DNA from: Parastagonospora avenae f. sp. tritici 18332-5 | Taxonomy: Eukaryota; Ascomycota; Dothideomycetes; Pleosporales; Phaeosphaeriaceae | Length of the DNA stretch: 64,000 bases | Assembly: GCA_022559985.1 (NCBI GenBank) | Contig: JAFJTR010000121.1 | Location: 1 to 64,000 of the forward strand | Reading direction: 5' to 3' | Shown here: one piece after another, positions 22,595 through 33,608 of the stretch | Position numbering within the stretch: the first letter of the stretch is position 1 | Layout: every line of letters begins with the position of its first letter | Program-made: the position numbers and the translations under genes | Notes under the pieces: model-generated | Told to the model about the DNA's origin: nothing | The model's input: only the letters and a program-made list of their open reading frames with translations | Database searches by the model: none

Positions 22595-24234
22595 ATGGCT
22601 CAACAGTAGGGCGCCCCGAGATTGCTTTGTCTGAGGCCCGAAACTGACCACGATACAGAATTGCTGCGTCCTTCAAGGACTTCTGGCACACCATGACCTC
22701 TTACGACCGCCACGCCTCCCACGACTCGCCCTACCGCACCGGGCGGCACATTCCCCTTCCCCAGAGCCGCCATGCCACGCTGACGTCGATTGCGACGAGC
22801 GGCGTCGAGTCCCGCACCGACCTGTCGTCCCCGTACCAGCATGACGAGCTGGCGACCAGCAATGGCTTCATTGGGTCCCCCCGCGGCCCCATGTCCCCGA
22901 ACTCGCCATACTCACCCGGCATGCGCGGGTCACTGAGCCGCCAAGCGACTGCTGACGCTGACACCTTCGACAAGGGTCCCAATGGCGGCATCCAGATGCA
23001 GAACTTCAACGACGGCCTCCCCCCGCCGCCGCCCGTGTCGCACTCGTGGAAGCGCATCGACCGCTGGGTCGAGGACAAGTACGAGGAGCTCTTCGACAAC
23101 GTCTGCGAAGGATGCACGTCCAATGATGTGAACGAATTGGAACACGAACTCGACGCCACACTCCCCATGGACATTCGTGAGTCGTTGCAGATTCACGATG
23201 GACAAGAGCGCGGCGGCCTCCCCACTGGTGTCGTCTTTGGGCTCATGTTGCTTGACTGCGAAGAAATCGTCATGGAATGGAAGAACTGGCGCAAGGTTGC
23301 CGACGAGTACCTCACCTCAAAGCCCGACTATCGCACTCCTCAGATCCCCGTCAAGGCTTTTGCTGGCTCTTCCACGATGCCGCCTATCGCACAGGTCCAG
23401 TCCAATACCAACCCGCTTTGGCGACAGGACCTGCTGGCCAAGCAGGACTCGCAGCCGCAGGGCGCTGTGCAGAAGGCCTACGCCCATCCTGCTTGGATCC
23501 CTCTTGCGCGTGACTGGGGAGGCAACTACCTCGCAACCGATCTTGCTCCTGGGCCCAATGGTACCTGGGGCCAGATCATCATCTTCGGCCGTGACTACGA
23601 CTGCAAATACGTGGTTGCGCGATCATGGGGCGCTCTCCTCGCAATGGTCGCTGACGACATGGGCTCAGAGAATGTACACATTGACGAGGAGACTGGCGAA
23701 CTCAAGCTCCTTGCTTTCAAGCGCCAGAACATTGAGCCCCCATACCTCGAGGTTCTCCGCTGGCGATGCGATCAGAAGCACGGCAGACGACCACAAGCTA
23801 AGCGCCGGCCCAACAGCGGTCTCCGAGTCAACCCCAACGCACCCGGAAGCGTGGTTCCCAGCAGCACGGCTAGCAGCCCGTACCACAGCCCAGTTGTACA
23901 GCCAGAGGACCGAGGCCGAAGCCCTGTACGCCTGTCTAAGAAGTCAAAGGGTGTAAGCCCCCGCGGCAAGCTTTCCAGCCCATTGGCTAGGGTCGCAGAA
24001 GAGACACCCCAGCCAATCCGGGTTCACACCGACCTCGACTCAAGAGCTGGCGCAGGAGTTGACAACCTCATTTCCGTCGACACACCAAGGCCGAGCGACG
24101 ACTTCCCGGCTACTCGCCTGAGTCTGGGTAGCGACAAGGAGAACAAGGGTGTCAAAGAAGAAACCGAAAAGGCACCTGCAGTGAAGAGCCCAGACGCCGA
24201 AGCATCATCCGAGCTCAAGACGGTCGAGATATAG
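22595..24234 (+). CDS. KNR4: Cell wall assembly regulator KNR4/SMI1 homolog
   Basis: KNR4/SMI1 coordinates beta-1,3-glucan synthesis and cell-wall integrity signalling. The SMI1/KNR4 domain spans about residues 130-345 (SWKRIDRWVEDKYEELF, LPMDIRESLQIHDGQE, GVVFGLMLLDCEEIVMEW, GRDYDCKYVVARSWGALLAMVADD). Disordered Ser/Pro-rich ends flank it. The usual model would start at ATG 22693, but in-frame upstream codons read ASFKDFWHTMTSYDRHAS, which looks like conserved family N-terminus. An 11-bp first exon, 22595-22605 (ATGGCTCAACA), a 53-bp intron (GTAGGG...CTGAC...ATACAG) and exon 22659-24234 give an in-frame 528-residue protein starting MAQQIAASFKDFW. Domain assignment is firm; the tiny first exon is an inference. 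Confidence 0.93.
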
Positions 24235-25017
24235 GAGACTCGCGACCTAATGAACCTTCATTGACACATTTATCGTAACGGCTGGATACTTGCAACACAG
24301 GCAATGGTTTTTTGCCATACCTTTATAACGGAGTGTAGGCGTCATCAACCATCTCGAGGTTGCGATACATCGACTGGCGTTACTCTCTCTTTTCACGAAC
24401 ATGTTCACCGCGTGGCCTAGATGACTCCTTGTGTCAAATTACCAACCCTGGCCACCCAACCCTTCAGTACACAGCGCCCGTAATCTACACCAATACACTG
24501 CAACCCTTTGTACAACAACTTTTCCCCTTCACTTCGACTCCCAATCGCGGCTTTACACAACAGGCAGCAGCAACTGTTTATTCCCTTCTTCACTTGTGGC
24601 ATTTGCATCCAGCGTAGCGCAACACGGCTCTGAGTTCCTTTTTACAACTTTGACAACACTCTGACGGCTTGATGGTCTTTACTTCCTTTCGTGAGCATCA
24701 TGGGCTTTGATAGTCATCTTGCTTATGGCTGATGCGTGGGGTTTTTATAATATTCAATGGCGGTGTGGTGGACGGATGCGGGGCTGGGCTAGGATTGGGG
24801 AGTGCAGGATCACTTTGTATGAACTTGTTTCTTCTTACTCCTTCTTTTTGCTAGCTGCCATGCAAGGCGAGGCAATGGGCGGATCAACGTAGTGGATGGG
24901 CAAATGCAAGAATATTCAAAAAAATTCAAATTCTTAATAAGACCTGTATGCTTGATGATTTCCCCGCCCAATTCTTCTCTTCACCATCCCCACAACTCAC
25001 TCAAGATTTCTCTTTCA
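24235..25017. other. Convergent intergenic region KNR4 / SDR
   Basis: About 0.78 kb between two convergent stop codons, so it holds two 3' UTRs. No gene is seen. The segment from about 24950 is C/T-rich. Confidence 0.6.
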
Positions 25018-25818
25018 TCAGATCTTCACTTCCAACCCCTCCGCGCCCTCCCAAAACCCCACCGTCCTCCTCGCAATCTCCTTCGGATTCCGCTCTTCTT
25101 CATCCGGCCCAACTTGCCCTTCAACTGAGATAAGTCCCACATGCACGCCCTTCCCCTCAAATGCCATCCGCAGACTCTGCACCATATTCCTCTGTGCAGC
25201 CTTCACCAGCGACAAGGAAAGTAATTCCGGCACGGGGGAATGTGGCAGGGCGCTATTTGTCACCAGCAGCGCGGGCTTGAGGGGAGATTTCAGGGCGGAC
25301 AGATGAGGGAGGAAGTGTTGGGCGATGAGGTAGAGGGACAGAGTTGTTGTCTGTACCATATTGAAATCAGCATGTGAGGGATGGGGAAGGGGAGGATCGG
25401 AGGGGAGAAACGAACTCGAAGATCCTCGTCTATTTCCTGCACAGGCGTGCTGAGGATGGGGGAGGGGTGGATGCGCGCGGCGTTGAAGAAGATGATTTCG
25501 ACGGATGAGGTGGATGTTAGGGCGTCTAGTTTTTCGAGGGTAGGCGGGATTGAGGAGAGGGAGGAGAGGTCGATATGCAGGATGGAGACTTTGACGTTCT
25601 GGGATGCTGCGTGTACGAATGGGGCGTCTTCGTTTTGGAGACGGGTGGTGTTGCGGGAGAGTAGGATTATGTGGTTTATTCCTTTGGAGGCGAAGGCTGC
25701 GGCGACGTGCTAGGGGGTTTGGGTTAGTTGAGGGAAATGCAGGTGGGAGGGAAGGGGGTTGTACGTTGCCAATGCCTGGGCCGGCGCCGAAGACGATGAG
25801 GGCACGCGTGCTAGTCAT
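25018..25818 (-). CDS. Short-chain dehydrogenase-like protein lacking the catalytic Tyr
   Basis: Three exons, 25765-25818, 25416-25709 and 25018-25350, give 226 residues. Introns are GTACAA...CTAG (55 bp) and GTTCGT...ACAG (65 bp). The start MTSTRALIVFGAGPGIGNH carries the Rossmann glycine motif GxGxGxG for NAD(P). The middle part has SRN after strand 2, HIDLSS (the acidic position after strand 3) and FFNAAR in place of NNAG. The active-site region is VTNSA with Ser149, but the YxxxK motif reads LSLVK (Leu162, Lys166), so the proton-donor Tyr is missing. The length is short for the family (about 250). It may bind a nucleotide without classical oxidoreductase activity. The uninterrupted frame contains a Pro/Arg-rich false translation where the introns and middle exon are misread. 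Confidence 0.8.
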   Translation of the reverse strand: MTSTRALIVFGAGPGIGNVQPPSLPPAFPSTNPNPLARRRSLRLQRNKPHNPTLPQHHPSPKRRRPIRTRSIPERQSLHPAYRPLLPLLNPAYPRKTRRPNIHLIRRNHLLQRRAHPPLPHPQHACAGNRRGSSSSFLPSDPPLPHPSHADFNMVQTTTLSLYLIAQHFLPHLSALKSPLKPALLVTNSALPHSPVPELLSLSLVKAAQRNMVQSLRMAFEGKGVHVGLISVEGQVGPDEEERNPKEIARRTVGFWEGAEGLEVKI

Positions 25819-26338
25819 GATGACGGACTATGTAAAAGGCCAAACTGATGGCCTTGAAATTATGTGTTCAGGTTTAAGAAGTCGCTGATGGTATCTGAAG
25901 CTTGGTTGTACTGAATCGAGGATGAGGCTACACTTTTATATCTATAGCACGCCGGCCTTCATACTGTCGTCAAGCTTGCTACTAGCCTACGCGGAGTAGC
26001 GACCGGCTTTTACATGGTGCCTGCTTTGAAATTCACACTACTGCTCGAGTGCAGAGAATGAGTGGGCGAGTATCCAAAAAACAGAATATTAGTCAAGCTG
26101 ACTGAAGATTGTGGCATCTTTGAACATCAACATTACGTGCAGGGCCACCAAGTGAGATTCAAGAAGTGGACATGAACATGTTGCTGAAATCGTGCTAGTC
26201 TACCGCTAGCGCGAGTGAGGGTCCGGGATCACGTCACCCTGCAGCCTGCACCTCAGCTATCCTCGCCAAAATCCCGTGGAGCTTTCAAAGTACGACGCCA
26301 TTCATAAGCAATTCCCGCATTGCCATGCACGATCGATA
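25819..26338. promoter_or_regulatory. Divergent promoter region SDR / WDR70
   Basis: 520 bp between two divergent starts. No protein is seen. The WDR70 frame is open upstream of its chosen ATG to 26276, but that extension resembles no family member. Confidence 0.55.
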
Positions 26339-28033
26339 ATGGACTTCTCCGCGGAAGACGACGAGGCTCTGCGCCAGTTCATGCCCTCGGAATTCGGCAA
26401 GAAAGACGCCTCCGTAAACGTCGAGGCGCAAATCGAGCGCGCGCGAAGACCGGTCGTCGACGAGAATAAACGGGCGAAGAAGGAACCCGACTCGGACGAC
26501 GATAGCGATGACGACGACAGCGATGAAGAGGACGAGTTCCCAGTTACGCACGAATTGGCCATCAAGACGCATGAGCGCGCAATTACCACGATTGCGCTCG
26601 ACGCTTCGGGCACGCGACTGATCACAGGGAGCAACGACTGCATGCTCAAATTACATGACCTGAGTGCGCTTACACCGAGTACGATTCGCGCGTTCAAAAC
26701 GGTGGATCCTTTCGTCACCAAGCCGTCACAAAATGCCGAGTCCCATTCGATACACCAGGTGCTGTTTGGGCCGCATTCTGGAGGCCAGTTTCTGTGCATC
26801 ACAGCGACACCGCAGGCGAGGCTGTTTAATAGGGATGGCGAACAGATCGCCGAGTTTGTAAAGGGTGATATGTATTTGAGGGACAAGCATAATACCAAGG
26901 GACATACGGCAGATCTTACCAGTTGCGCATGGCATCCGACGAATCGCGATCGCTTTGTTACGGCGGGAACGGATAGCACGGTGAGGATTTGGGATGTCAA
27001 TAAGAGGATGAAGCAAGAGGAGGTTATTGTGCACAAGTCGAGGGCGGCTGGGAGTGCGGGCATGACGAGGATGACTACGATTGCTTGGGGCGCGGCGGCT
27101 GAGGGAAATAGCACTATGATTGTTTCTGCGGCGCTGGATGGTAGTCTTGTCATGTGGGGAGGCGAAGGACCATTTCATCGACCTACGGGGGAGATTCGAG
27201 ACGCGCACGCGAAGGATACTTGGACGAGTGGAATCGATATCAGTGCTGATGGCAGGCTGGTCATCACAAGAGGTGGAGACGATACGATCAAACTGTGGGA
27301 TACGAGGAAGTTCAAATCGCCGCTTAACACGACCGCGCACACGTCGACATCGTCGCAATACCCAACGTCAAATATCAAGTTTGCGCCGAATGCACAGAGT
27401 ATCATTACCGGATCGGAAACAGGACATCTACACATCCTCAACCCAGCAACTCTCCGCCCAGAACTCGTCACACCAGTAACACCGGGATCGCCTCTCATCG
27501 CCGTGAATTGGCACCCTAAGCTCAATCAGATCTTCACTGGATCAGCGAACGGTCAGACGACGATCCTCTTCAACCCCGCCCTATCTACTGGTGGTGCCCT
27601 GTCCATCCTCAGCAAAGCTCCCAAGAAACGTCATCTTGATGACGACCCCAACTTCACGGTCGACATGGATCCCCTGGGCATGTCTGGCGACGGTCAAAGC
27701 ACAAGTGGCGGCCCAACGCCTGGCTCCTTCGCAGCACGGCATCCCACCGTCGGTCTGACAGCATCAGGGCGAAGCAGGGATCCCAGACGACCACATATAC
27801 CAGCCGTCACTCCGTTTGCCAAGTCCACACCAGACCAGAAGTACGTGATGGAGCAGATTGATGGAAGTGACATGCGAGACGAGGACCCGAGAGAGGCGTT
27901 GCTCAAATATGCACCCAAAGCTGGCGAGAAGAATGTCTTCACGGGCGCGTGGGATAAGACGCAGCCAAAGGGGATATACAAGGATTACGACAGCGATGAG
28001 GACGAGAGGGACAGTAAGAGAGCGAAGAGATGA
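26339..28033 (+). CDS. WD40 repeat protein, WDR70-like
   Basis: A single exon of 564 residues starts at MDFSAEDDEALRQFMPSEFG. After a short N-terminus comes an acidic run (DSDDDSDDDDSDEEDEFP, about 45-65) and then WD40 repeats (about 70-420): HERAITTIALDASGTRLITGSND, HTADLTSCAWHPTNRDRFVTAGTD ending VRIWDV, and GIDISADGRLVITRGGDDTIKLWD. The C-terminus (RHPTVGLTASGRSRDPRRPHIP, then YVMEQ) matches the WDR70 (gastrulation-defective-like) family, whose S. pombe member works in DNA damage and histone H2B ubiquitination control; S. cerevisiae has no clear ortholog. It is probably nuclear. An in-frame extension back to 26276 is possible but less likely. Confidence 0.87.
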   Translation: MDFSAEDDEALRQFMPSEFGKKDASVNVEAQIERARRPVVDENKRAKKEPDSDDDSDDDDSDEEDEFPVTHELAIKTHERAITTIALDASGTRLITGSNDCMLKLHDLSALTPSTIRAFKTVDPFVTKPSQNAESHSIHQVLFGPHSGGQFLCITATPQARLFNRDGEQIAEFVKGDMYLRDKHNTKGHTADLTSCAWHPTNRDRFVTAGTDSTVRIWDVNKRMKQEEVIVHKSRAAGSAGMTRMTTIAWGAAAEGNSTMIVSAALDGSLVMWGGEGPFHRPTGEIRDAHAKDTWTSGIDISADGRLVITRGGDDTIKLWDTRKFKSPLNTTAHTSTSSQYPTSNIKFAPNAQSIITGSETGHLHILNPATLRPELVTPVTPGSPLIAVNWHPKLNQIFTGSANGQTTILFNPALSTGGALSILSKAPKKRHLDDDPNFTVDMDPLGMSGDGQSTSGGPTPGSFAARHPTVGLTASGRSRDPRRPHIPAVTPFAKSTPDQKYVMEQIDGSDMRDEDPREALLKYAPKAGEKNVFTGAWDKTQPKGIYKDYDSDEDERDSKRAKR

Positions 28034-28296
28034 TTACAGCGCGAGTAGGCATCAAAGGCGTCTTGGGATCTAAAAGCATATACCCATACTACACATCAAA
28101 TCAAAAATTAGTTCCGTCCACATCGTGTTCAATCGCCTTCTAATTCGCCATGCCCTACCCCGAGCAAACTCTTGGCACCCGCAACGCGCCCACCAATCTC
28201 AATCAGTCGGGTTGCACGACCGCGACGCGAATCCACACCCACCAACACCACCACCTCGCCCAATTCCCCAACCACACCCACCAAACACCGCACACA

Positions 28297-28855
28297 ATGT
28301 CGTTCTTCCTCCGCCCCACCCTGCGCACCGCCGCGCCCGCCGCCACCCGCGCCTTCTCCAGCACCCGCGCCTCGCAGCTCGCCAAAATGACCGTCGTAGG
28401 CCGCCTCGGCACCGCGCCGGAAGAGGTGCAGGTCTCGGGCGACCGCACGCTCGTGCGCTACGTGGTGGGCACGAATTATGGGAAGGGCGAGAAGCAGAAG
28501 ACGAGCTGGTTTCGCGTGGCGAGCTTTGTCGAGGGCGCGCAGAAGGATTATTTGCTGAGCGTGCCGAAGGGGTGAGTGGGGAAGGGGGATGAGGATTGGA
28601 GGGGCTTGGGCTAATTGTTGTGTGATAGATCGCTACTTTATGTCGAGGCTGATGCGCGCATGGAGACGTTTGAAGATAAGGAAACGGGTGCGCCGAGGTC
28701 CAATTTGAGTTTGATTGCGAGTATGTTTACAGTTCTTGAACGACTGGGGTGCCAGGGCTAATGATGTGATAGGGAGCTTCGATGTCCTTCAGCGTCCTCG
28801 CAATGAGGGTGTTGAGACGAACGATGAGGGGCTTGTGCAGGAGGGCTCTCGATAG
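28297..28855 (+). CDS. RIM1: Mitochondrial single-stranded DNA-binding protein
   Basis: RIM1-type SSB protects mtDNA during replication. Three exons, 28297-28571, 28629-28720 and 28773-28855, give 149 residues. The N-terminus (MSFFLRPTLRTAAPAATRAF) is a basic, Ser/Ala-rich mitochondrial presequence, likely cleaved near residue 25-30. The OB-fold follows: MTVVGRLGTAPEEVQVSGDR, VRYVVGTNYG, TSWFRVASFVEGAQKDYLL, then GSLLYVEADARMET and LSLIARSFDVLQRP across the two joins. The introns are 57 and 52 bp (GTGAGT...ATAG, GTATGT...ATAG). The frame is open 49 codons upstream, but that part is a His/Pro/Thr-rich leader and the ATG at 28297 gives the expected presequence. Confidence 0.93.
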
Positions 28856-29291
28856 AGGGCACGACGGTCCGTTGAGACGGTAATGACGTGCATGGACGAT
28901 CAGGTGATTTCTCTTCATTCGGTGCTGGAGGACTTCTTGAGAGACAGGTTTCACGTGTCGCTCGGTGTATAACTACTTGTGGGATGTTCTTCCTTTTTTG
29001 ATCTCCGCTCTGAGAGGACTTTTGGGCTGTGGTGCGCAATGAATGATACCTTTTTTTCTTCAAAGCTATGTGGAGAACGACTGAAAATGTGGCGTCTTGA
29101 ACCAGGAAAGCTAAATGCTTAAGTTTATATTCCAGGGTCTTTCTGATATACATGATTATTTTGTTCCCATGTCTCACCGGTATGGTACGTGTTGGGGTGG
29201 CGTGCGGCGAACCGTCGGACTCCCGCGTTGATATCGCAACTTTTTGTACCTCCACACGCTGCCCCTCCACAACGCCCTCCACCCCACAAAC
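28856..29291. other. Intergenic region RIM1 to MTO1
   Basis: 436 bp between genes on the same strand, holding the RIM1 3' flank and the MTO1 promoter. No gene is seen. Confidence 0.6.
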
Positions 29292-31424
29292 ATGCAAAGA
29301 CTCATACCTCAGCGAGCTCGTCAGCTCTGGGGCCATGCGCCGCGCGTCCGGTCATTCAATCGCCGACAGCGAAACTTTGCGACAGTTTCTGGCACATCAC
29401 AGTACGCCCGCCTCACGCGCTGACACACGGTATTCACATTTCTCTAACACAGCTTCAGACCCTACGATGTCATCGTTATCGGCGGCGGTCACGCAGGCTG
29501 CGAAGCCTCTGCAGCAGCCGCACGATCCGGCGCCCGAACAGCCCTCATAACGCCCAAACACGACAACCTCGGTGTATGCTCGTGCAATCCTTCCTTTGGC
29601 GGCATCGGCAAGGGCACCATGCTGCGCGAAATTGACGCGTTGGATGGTGTGGTGGGGCGAATAGTCGACAAGGCGGGCACGCAGTTCAGAGTGCTGAATC
29701 GGAAGAAGGGACCTGCTGTATGGGGGCCGCGGGCGCAAATCGATCGTGCATTATACAAGAAGTATATGCAAGAGGAGATGCTGAATTATGAGGGGCTGAG
29801 TGTTTTGGAGGGGAGCGTGGCGGATATCATTGTGGATCAGACGCAAGAGGAGGGTGTGAAGGGGCGATATGGCAGGATTACGGGTGTGAGGCTAGAAAGT
29901 GGGCAGATTATACCAACGGGGAATGTTGTTATTACGACGGGCACGTTTTTGGGTGGCGAGATACACATTGGGCTTGAAGCGTATCCGTCGGGGCGCATGG
30001 GCGAAGCTGCGACATTTGGATTGAGCAAGAGCTTAAGAGACGCAGGGTTCACTTTGGGGAGATTAAAGACTGGGACGCCGCCACGGTTGGATGGAAAGAG
30101 CATCAATTTCAGGATACTGGAGGCCCAAGAAGGAGACCAACCGCCGATGCCGTTCAGCTATCTGAACAAGAGGGTACAGGTGGAGCGGCAATTACTAAAT
30201 CACGAGACACGAACGAATGAAGCGACGCACGATGTTATACGAAACAACCTCGAAAAATCGATACATATCCGGGAGACTGTCAAGGGACCGCGATATTGCC
30301 CGTCTTTAGAGTCAAAGGTCATACGCTTTACCGACAAGACTTCACATATCATATGGCTGGAGCCAGAAGGCTTCGACAACGACATCATCTACCCCAATGG
30401 CATATCATGTACTGTGCCAGCGGACGTACAGATCGAGATGCTCAAGACCGTAAAAGGACTTGAGAACGTAAACATGCTCCAACCCGGCTACGGAGTAGAG
30501 TACGACTACGTCGACCCACGCCACCTCCGCTCAACGCTCGAAACCAAGAACATCTCCGGCCTCTTCCTCGCAGGCCAAATCAACGGCACAACAGGCTACG
30601 AAGAAGCCGCCGGCCAAGGCGTCATCGCCGGCATCAACGCCGGCCTCAAATCCCTCAACAAACCCCCCATGGTCCTCACCCGCGCAGACGGCTACATCGG
30701 CATCATGGTCGACGACCTCACCACCAAAGGCGTCTCCGAACCATACCGCATGTTCACCTCCCGCTCAGAATACCGCATGTCCGCGCGCGCCGACAACGCC
30801 GACACACGCCTGACCGCCAAAGGCCACGCCGCTGGCGTCGTGCGCTCTCCGCGCTGGACCGCCTTCTCCCGCGACGCAGCCGACATGGCGGAACTTACTT
30901 CACTTCTACAGGAAAAAACGCTGGGCTGGTCCGACTGGAATAAACACGGCTTTGCCGTCCGCAACGACTCGACCAAACGCTCCGCATACGACCTTCTCCG
31001 CCTCCCATCTACAGCACCCTCATCACTCACATCTCTCCTCCCACAGATTTCCAATTTTTCACCACGTATACAAGACCGCGTACACATCGAGTCCACCTAC
31101 GCGCCGTACGTCGCCTACCAATCCGTCTCACAAGCACGCTGGCTCAAAGACGAGCACCTGCGCCTTCCCGATGATTTAGAATACGAGGCTATTTTTGGAT
31201 TGAGCTATGAGGAGAAGCGCGCTCTGGAGGTTGCGAGGCCCGAGAGCGTGGGGCAGGCGCGGAGGGTGGAGGGGGTTACGCCGACGGGGGCACTCAGGTT
31301 GTTGCAGTTTGTGAAGGGGGTCGGGAGGGGGGAGAGGGATGCTAGGGCGAGAGAGGAGATTGAGAGCAGGAAGAGGAGGTATAAGGGGGAAGTGGGGGCG
31401 GGACTGGACGTTGCGGGGATGTAA
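29292..31424 (+). CDS. MTO1: Mitochondrial tRNA wobble-uridine modification enzyme MTO1 (MnmG/GidA family)
   Basis: MTO1 is the FAD-dependent partner of MSS1 that builds the carboxymethylaminomethyl group on U34 of mitochondrial tRNAs. Exons 29292-29401 and 29453-31424 give 693 residues; the 51-bp intron is GTACGC...CTAACACAG. The N-terminus ([20 protein letters not shown]) is an Arg-rich mitochondrial presequence. The FAD dinucleotide fold reads [14 protein letters not shown] (about residue 42-55), followed by the family signatures [48 protein letters not shown] and the C-terminal [16 protein letters not shown] and [11 protein letters not shown]. The length is normal for fungi. Starting at the internal Met at 29619 would lose the FAD site, so the two-exon model is required. 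RIM1 next door is also mitochondrial. Confidence 0.96.
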
Positions 31425-32447
31425 GGAACAGGGGAACGAAGGATGTATAGATAGATGATGCGGGATGTACAATATGACTATGAGAATTCTAGCTTCAGCA
31501 TTTGCTAACGAAACAAGAGAGAGCAACAATTCGCAGTCGTCGCTCTTGGATTTGGAGCGACGTCCATGTGGTGAACTGTTTGTACTGGGGGAAAGATGTT
31601 GATGTTTCAGCTTCGGTAACAGGGATTGCAGATCAGCTATTAAGGATTGATGCAATCTACTTTCAAGACTTGCCTTGGCTGGCCATAATACACACCTTCT
31701 GAAACCTAAGTAATCATGTCTCGGGCTGCGTTGGTCGTCATTGGTCAGCCACGGCTACCCGCATGTCTTGCATCACAGTGGAACACCACTCCTCCACGTC
31801 TTTTTCGGACGGTATGCAATTACTCCCGCACTGAGCACAATATCTCGGTATGGTGATTTTACGGTAGCAGAAAGAGATGGGAGATCAGGACGCGGGTATG
31901 CTGGAACATAATCTCACGGTGTTTGCTGCGCGTTGAGGAAGAAGGAAGTTCATCGTCTGCGTGAAGGGTGAAACTGAGGAAGAGATGAGTGTGCTTATTC
32001 GAACATGTTGATGTATTAAAGACAGCGGTGAGAATGGCCATTTCGTTGTCTTGGTTGTTATTCTTTATTCGCATTGTCAACATTGTAAACTTGTCCATGG
32101 CACTTACGCGTCACCGCTGGGTTTCCACAACCACTTTATTAATTATCTTTTCGTCTGAACTTGTCTCAGCTGTAAAAACTATTTTCTCGAACCTGTCTCA
32201 CGCGGTTGTATCATTAATCACCGCTCTCTCGCTTGCAAAATTCCTGTGCAAACACTTCACTCCGCATTAGTCTCAATGACACAAACAGGTGATCGCATAG
32301 GTACCCGCTCCAGCTGCCCGTGAAAGCCTCCAGTATCGTCGGCCTCTCGCACGGTCCATAAGTTCCCGTGTTTACATTGCCTTACCATCCTACTCACCAA
32401 TTCTCTTCTTCCACGGCACAACGCAAACTCCTCAACCTCGACCTCTC
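31425..32447. other. Intergenic region MTO1 to RBR ligase, no gene seen
   Basis: About 1.0 kb. It holds the MTO1 3' flank and the promoter of the next gene. Short frames on both strands lack family resemblance. The centre (about 32000-32240) is more AT-rich than the flanking genes. Confidence 0.55.
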
Positions 32448-33608
32448 ATGGCGCCCTCCACTCGCCTCCGGGCAAACCCAGCACGCCGTGTTGCATATGC
32501 GGAACCCACCGGTCGAGAACGTTCTCGCGGAAACCCTATCGCTCTGGAAGATACTCCTCCACCCGAGCCAGTCGTGCCGCCGGCGCCTAGGAAGCGTGCT
32601 GCACGCAAACCAGCTGGCAAACAACCTGCCCTGACGGTCCCGCGTACTCAAGCCGGTGCTGTCGTCAAGCTAAAGGAGCTGTCTGAGCAAACCGCCGTTA
32701 AGAAGGAGAAGAAGAAGAAGAAGGCAACGCCAGCCAAGCGCGAGTGCTCCATCTGCGCCTCGACAAAGAGCGTTGCTACATGCTTCCGCCTCGCCGGCCA
32801 TGAAGATGCCTGCGAGCACTTCGAGAACACCTGTGGCCACTGTGTCCAGCGGATGATCAGCGTCAAGATCTCTCAGCGCCAGCTCGGTGAAGCAGAACTC
32901 TTCTGCCCAGTGCGCGGATGCGCGGATGTGCTCGACTACACCACACTGAAGCGTGCTTTTACCAACAAAGCCCTGTTCGCCGAGTAAGTCCCATTCCCCC
33001 CACCATCACCATCTCAAGTACAAATGTTTACTAACAAACGCAACAGCTTCGACAAAGCCCTCGCAAATCACCTCCTCTCCTCCTCCCCCACATTCATAAC
33101 CTGCCTCTCGCCCACTTGCGGCAAATACTTCTCCACCGACACCTGCCCGCCCAATCCCCGCGCCACAAAGCAACAAATCTCCTGCCCCTACTGCTCCTCC
33201 TCCCTCTGCCTAACCTGCAACCGCCCCTGGCACCCGCGCACCGGCTGCTCTAAAGCCGCCGCCGCCGAAGACGTATCCTCGCTCGCGCAAATCAAATCCA
33301 TGGGCGCAAAGCCCTGCCCGGCATGCGGCGCCAATATCGAGAAGACAGGCGGCTGCGACCACATGACGTGTCATCGGTGCCGGCACGGGTTCTGCTGGGT
33401 GTGTCTGATGCCGTATACGGCGAATGTGGTGCATGCGGAGGGGTGTCCGCATGGACGCCGGGATGTCGCGGTTGATCCGAGGAATTGGGCGCCGGAGGGG
33501 ATGGACGTCGAGCAGGTTAATGCGCTGATTGAACAGGCGGAACGGAGGCTGGATGCTGGGCGGCAGGTAGGGTTTCAGCCGATGCCCCAGCCGGTGCCGC
33601 AGGCGTAG
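32448..33608 (+). CDS. RBR-type (RING-IBR-RING) E3 ubiquitin ligase
   Basis: Exons 32448-32983 and 33047-33608 (intron 63 bp, GTAAGT...TTACTAAC...CAG) give 365 residues. A basic, Pro-rich tail of about 95 residues (with a run EKKKKK) precedes RING1 (CSICASTKSVATCFRLAGHE, then CGHC; about 101-150). An IBR follows (CLSPTCGKYF, CPYCSSSLCLTCNRPWH) and then RING2 (CPACGANIEKTGGCDHMTC, HGFCWVC). In RBR ligases ubiquitin is passed to the RING2 Cys in the GGC-HM context, here Cys282. Order and spacing fit a fungal ARI-like ligase, but there is no Ariadne domain, so its substrate class is open. The C-terminus ends in a short Gln/Pro stretch. Confidence 0.9.

Noticed and set aside
26302..27153. 283-codon minus-strand frame inside the WDR70 gene
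   Set aside because: It is antisense to clear WD40 repeats; the translation is compositional and unlike any family.
28150..28296. In-frame N-terminal extension of RIM1
   Set aside because: It is His/Pro/Thr-rich leader sequence; the ATG at 28297 gives a standard mitochondrial presequence.
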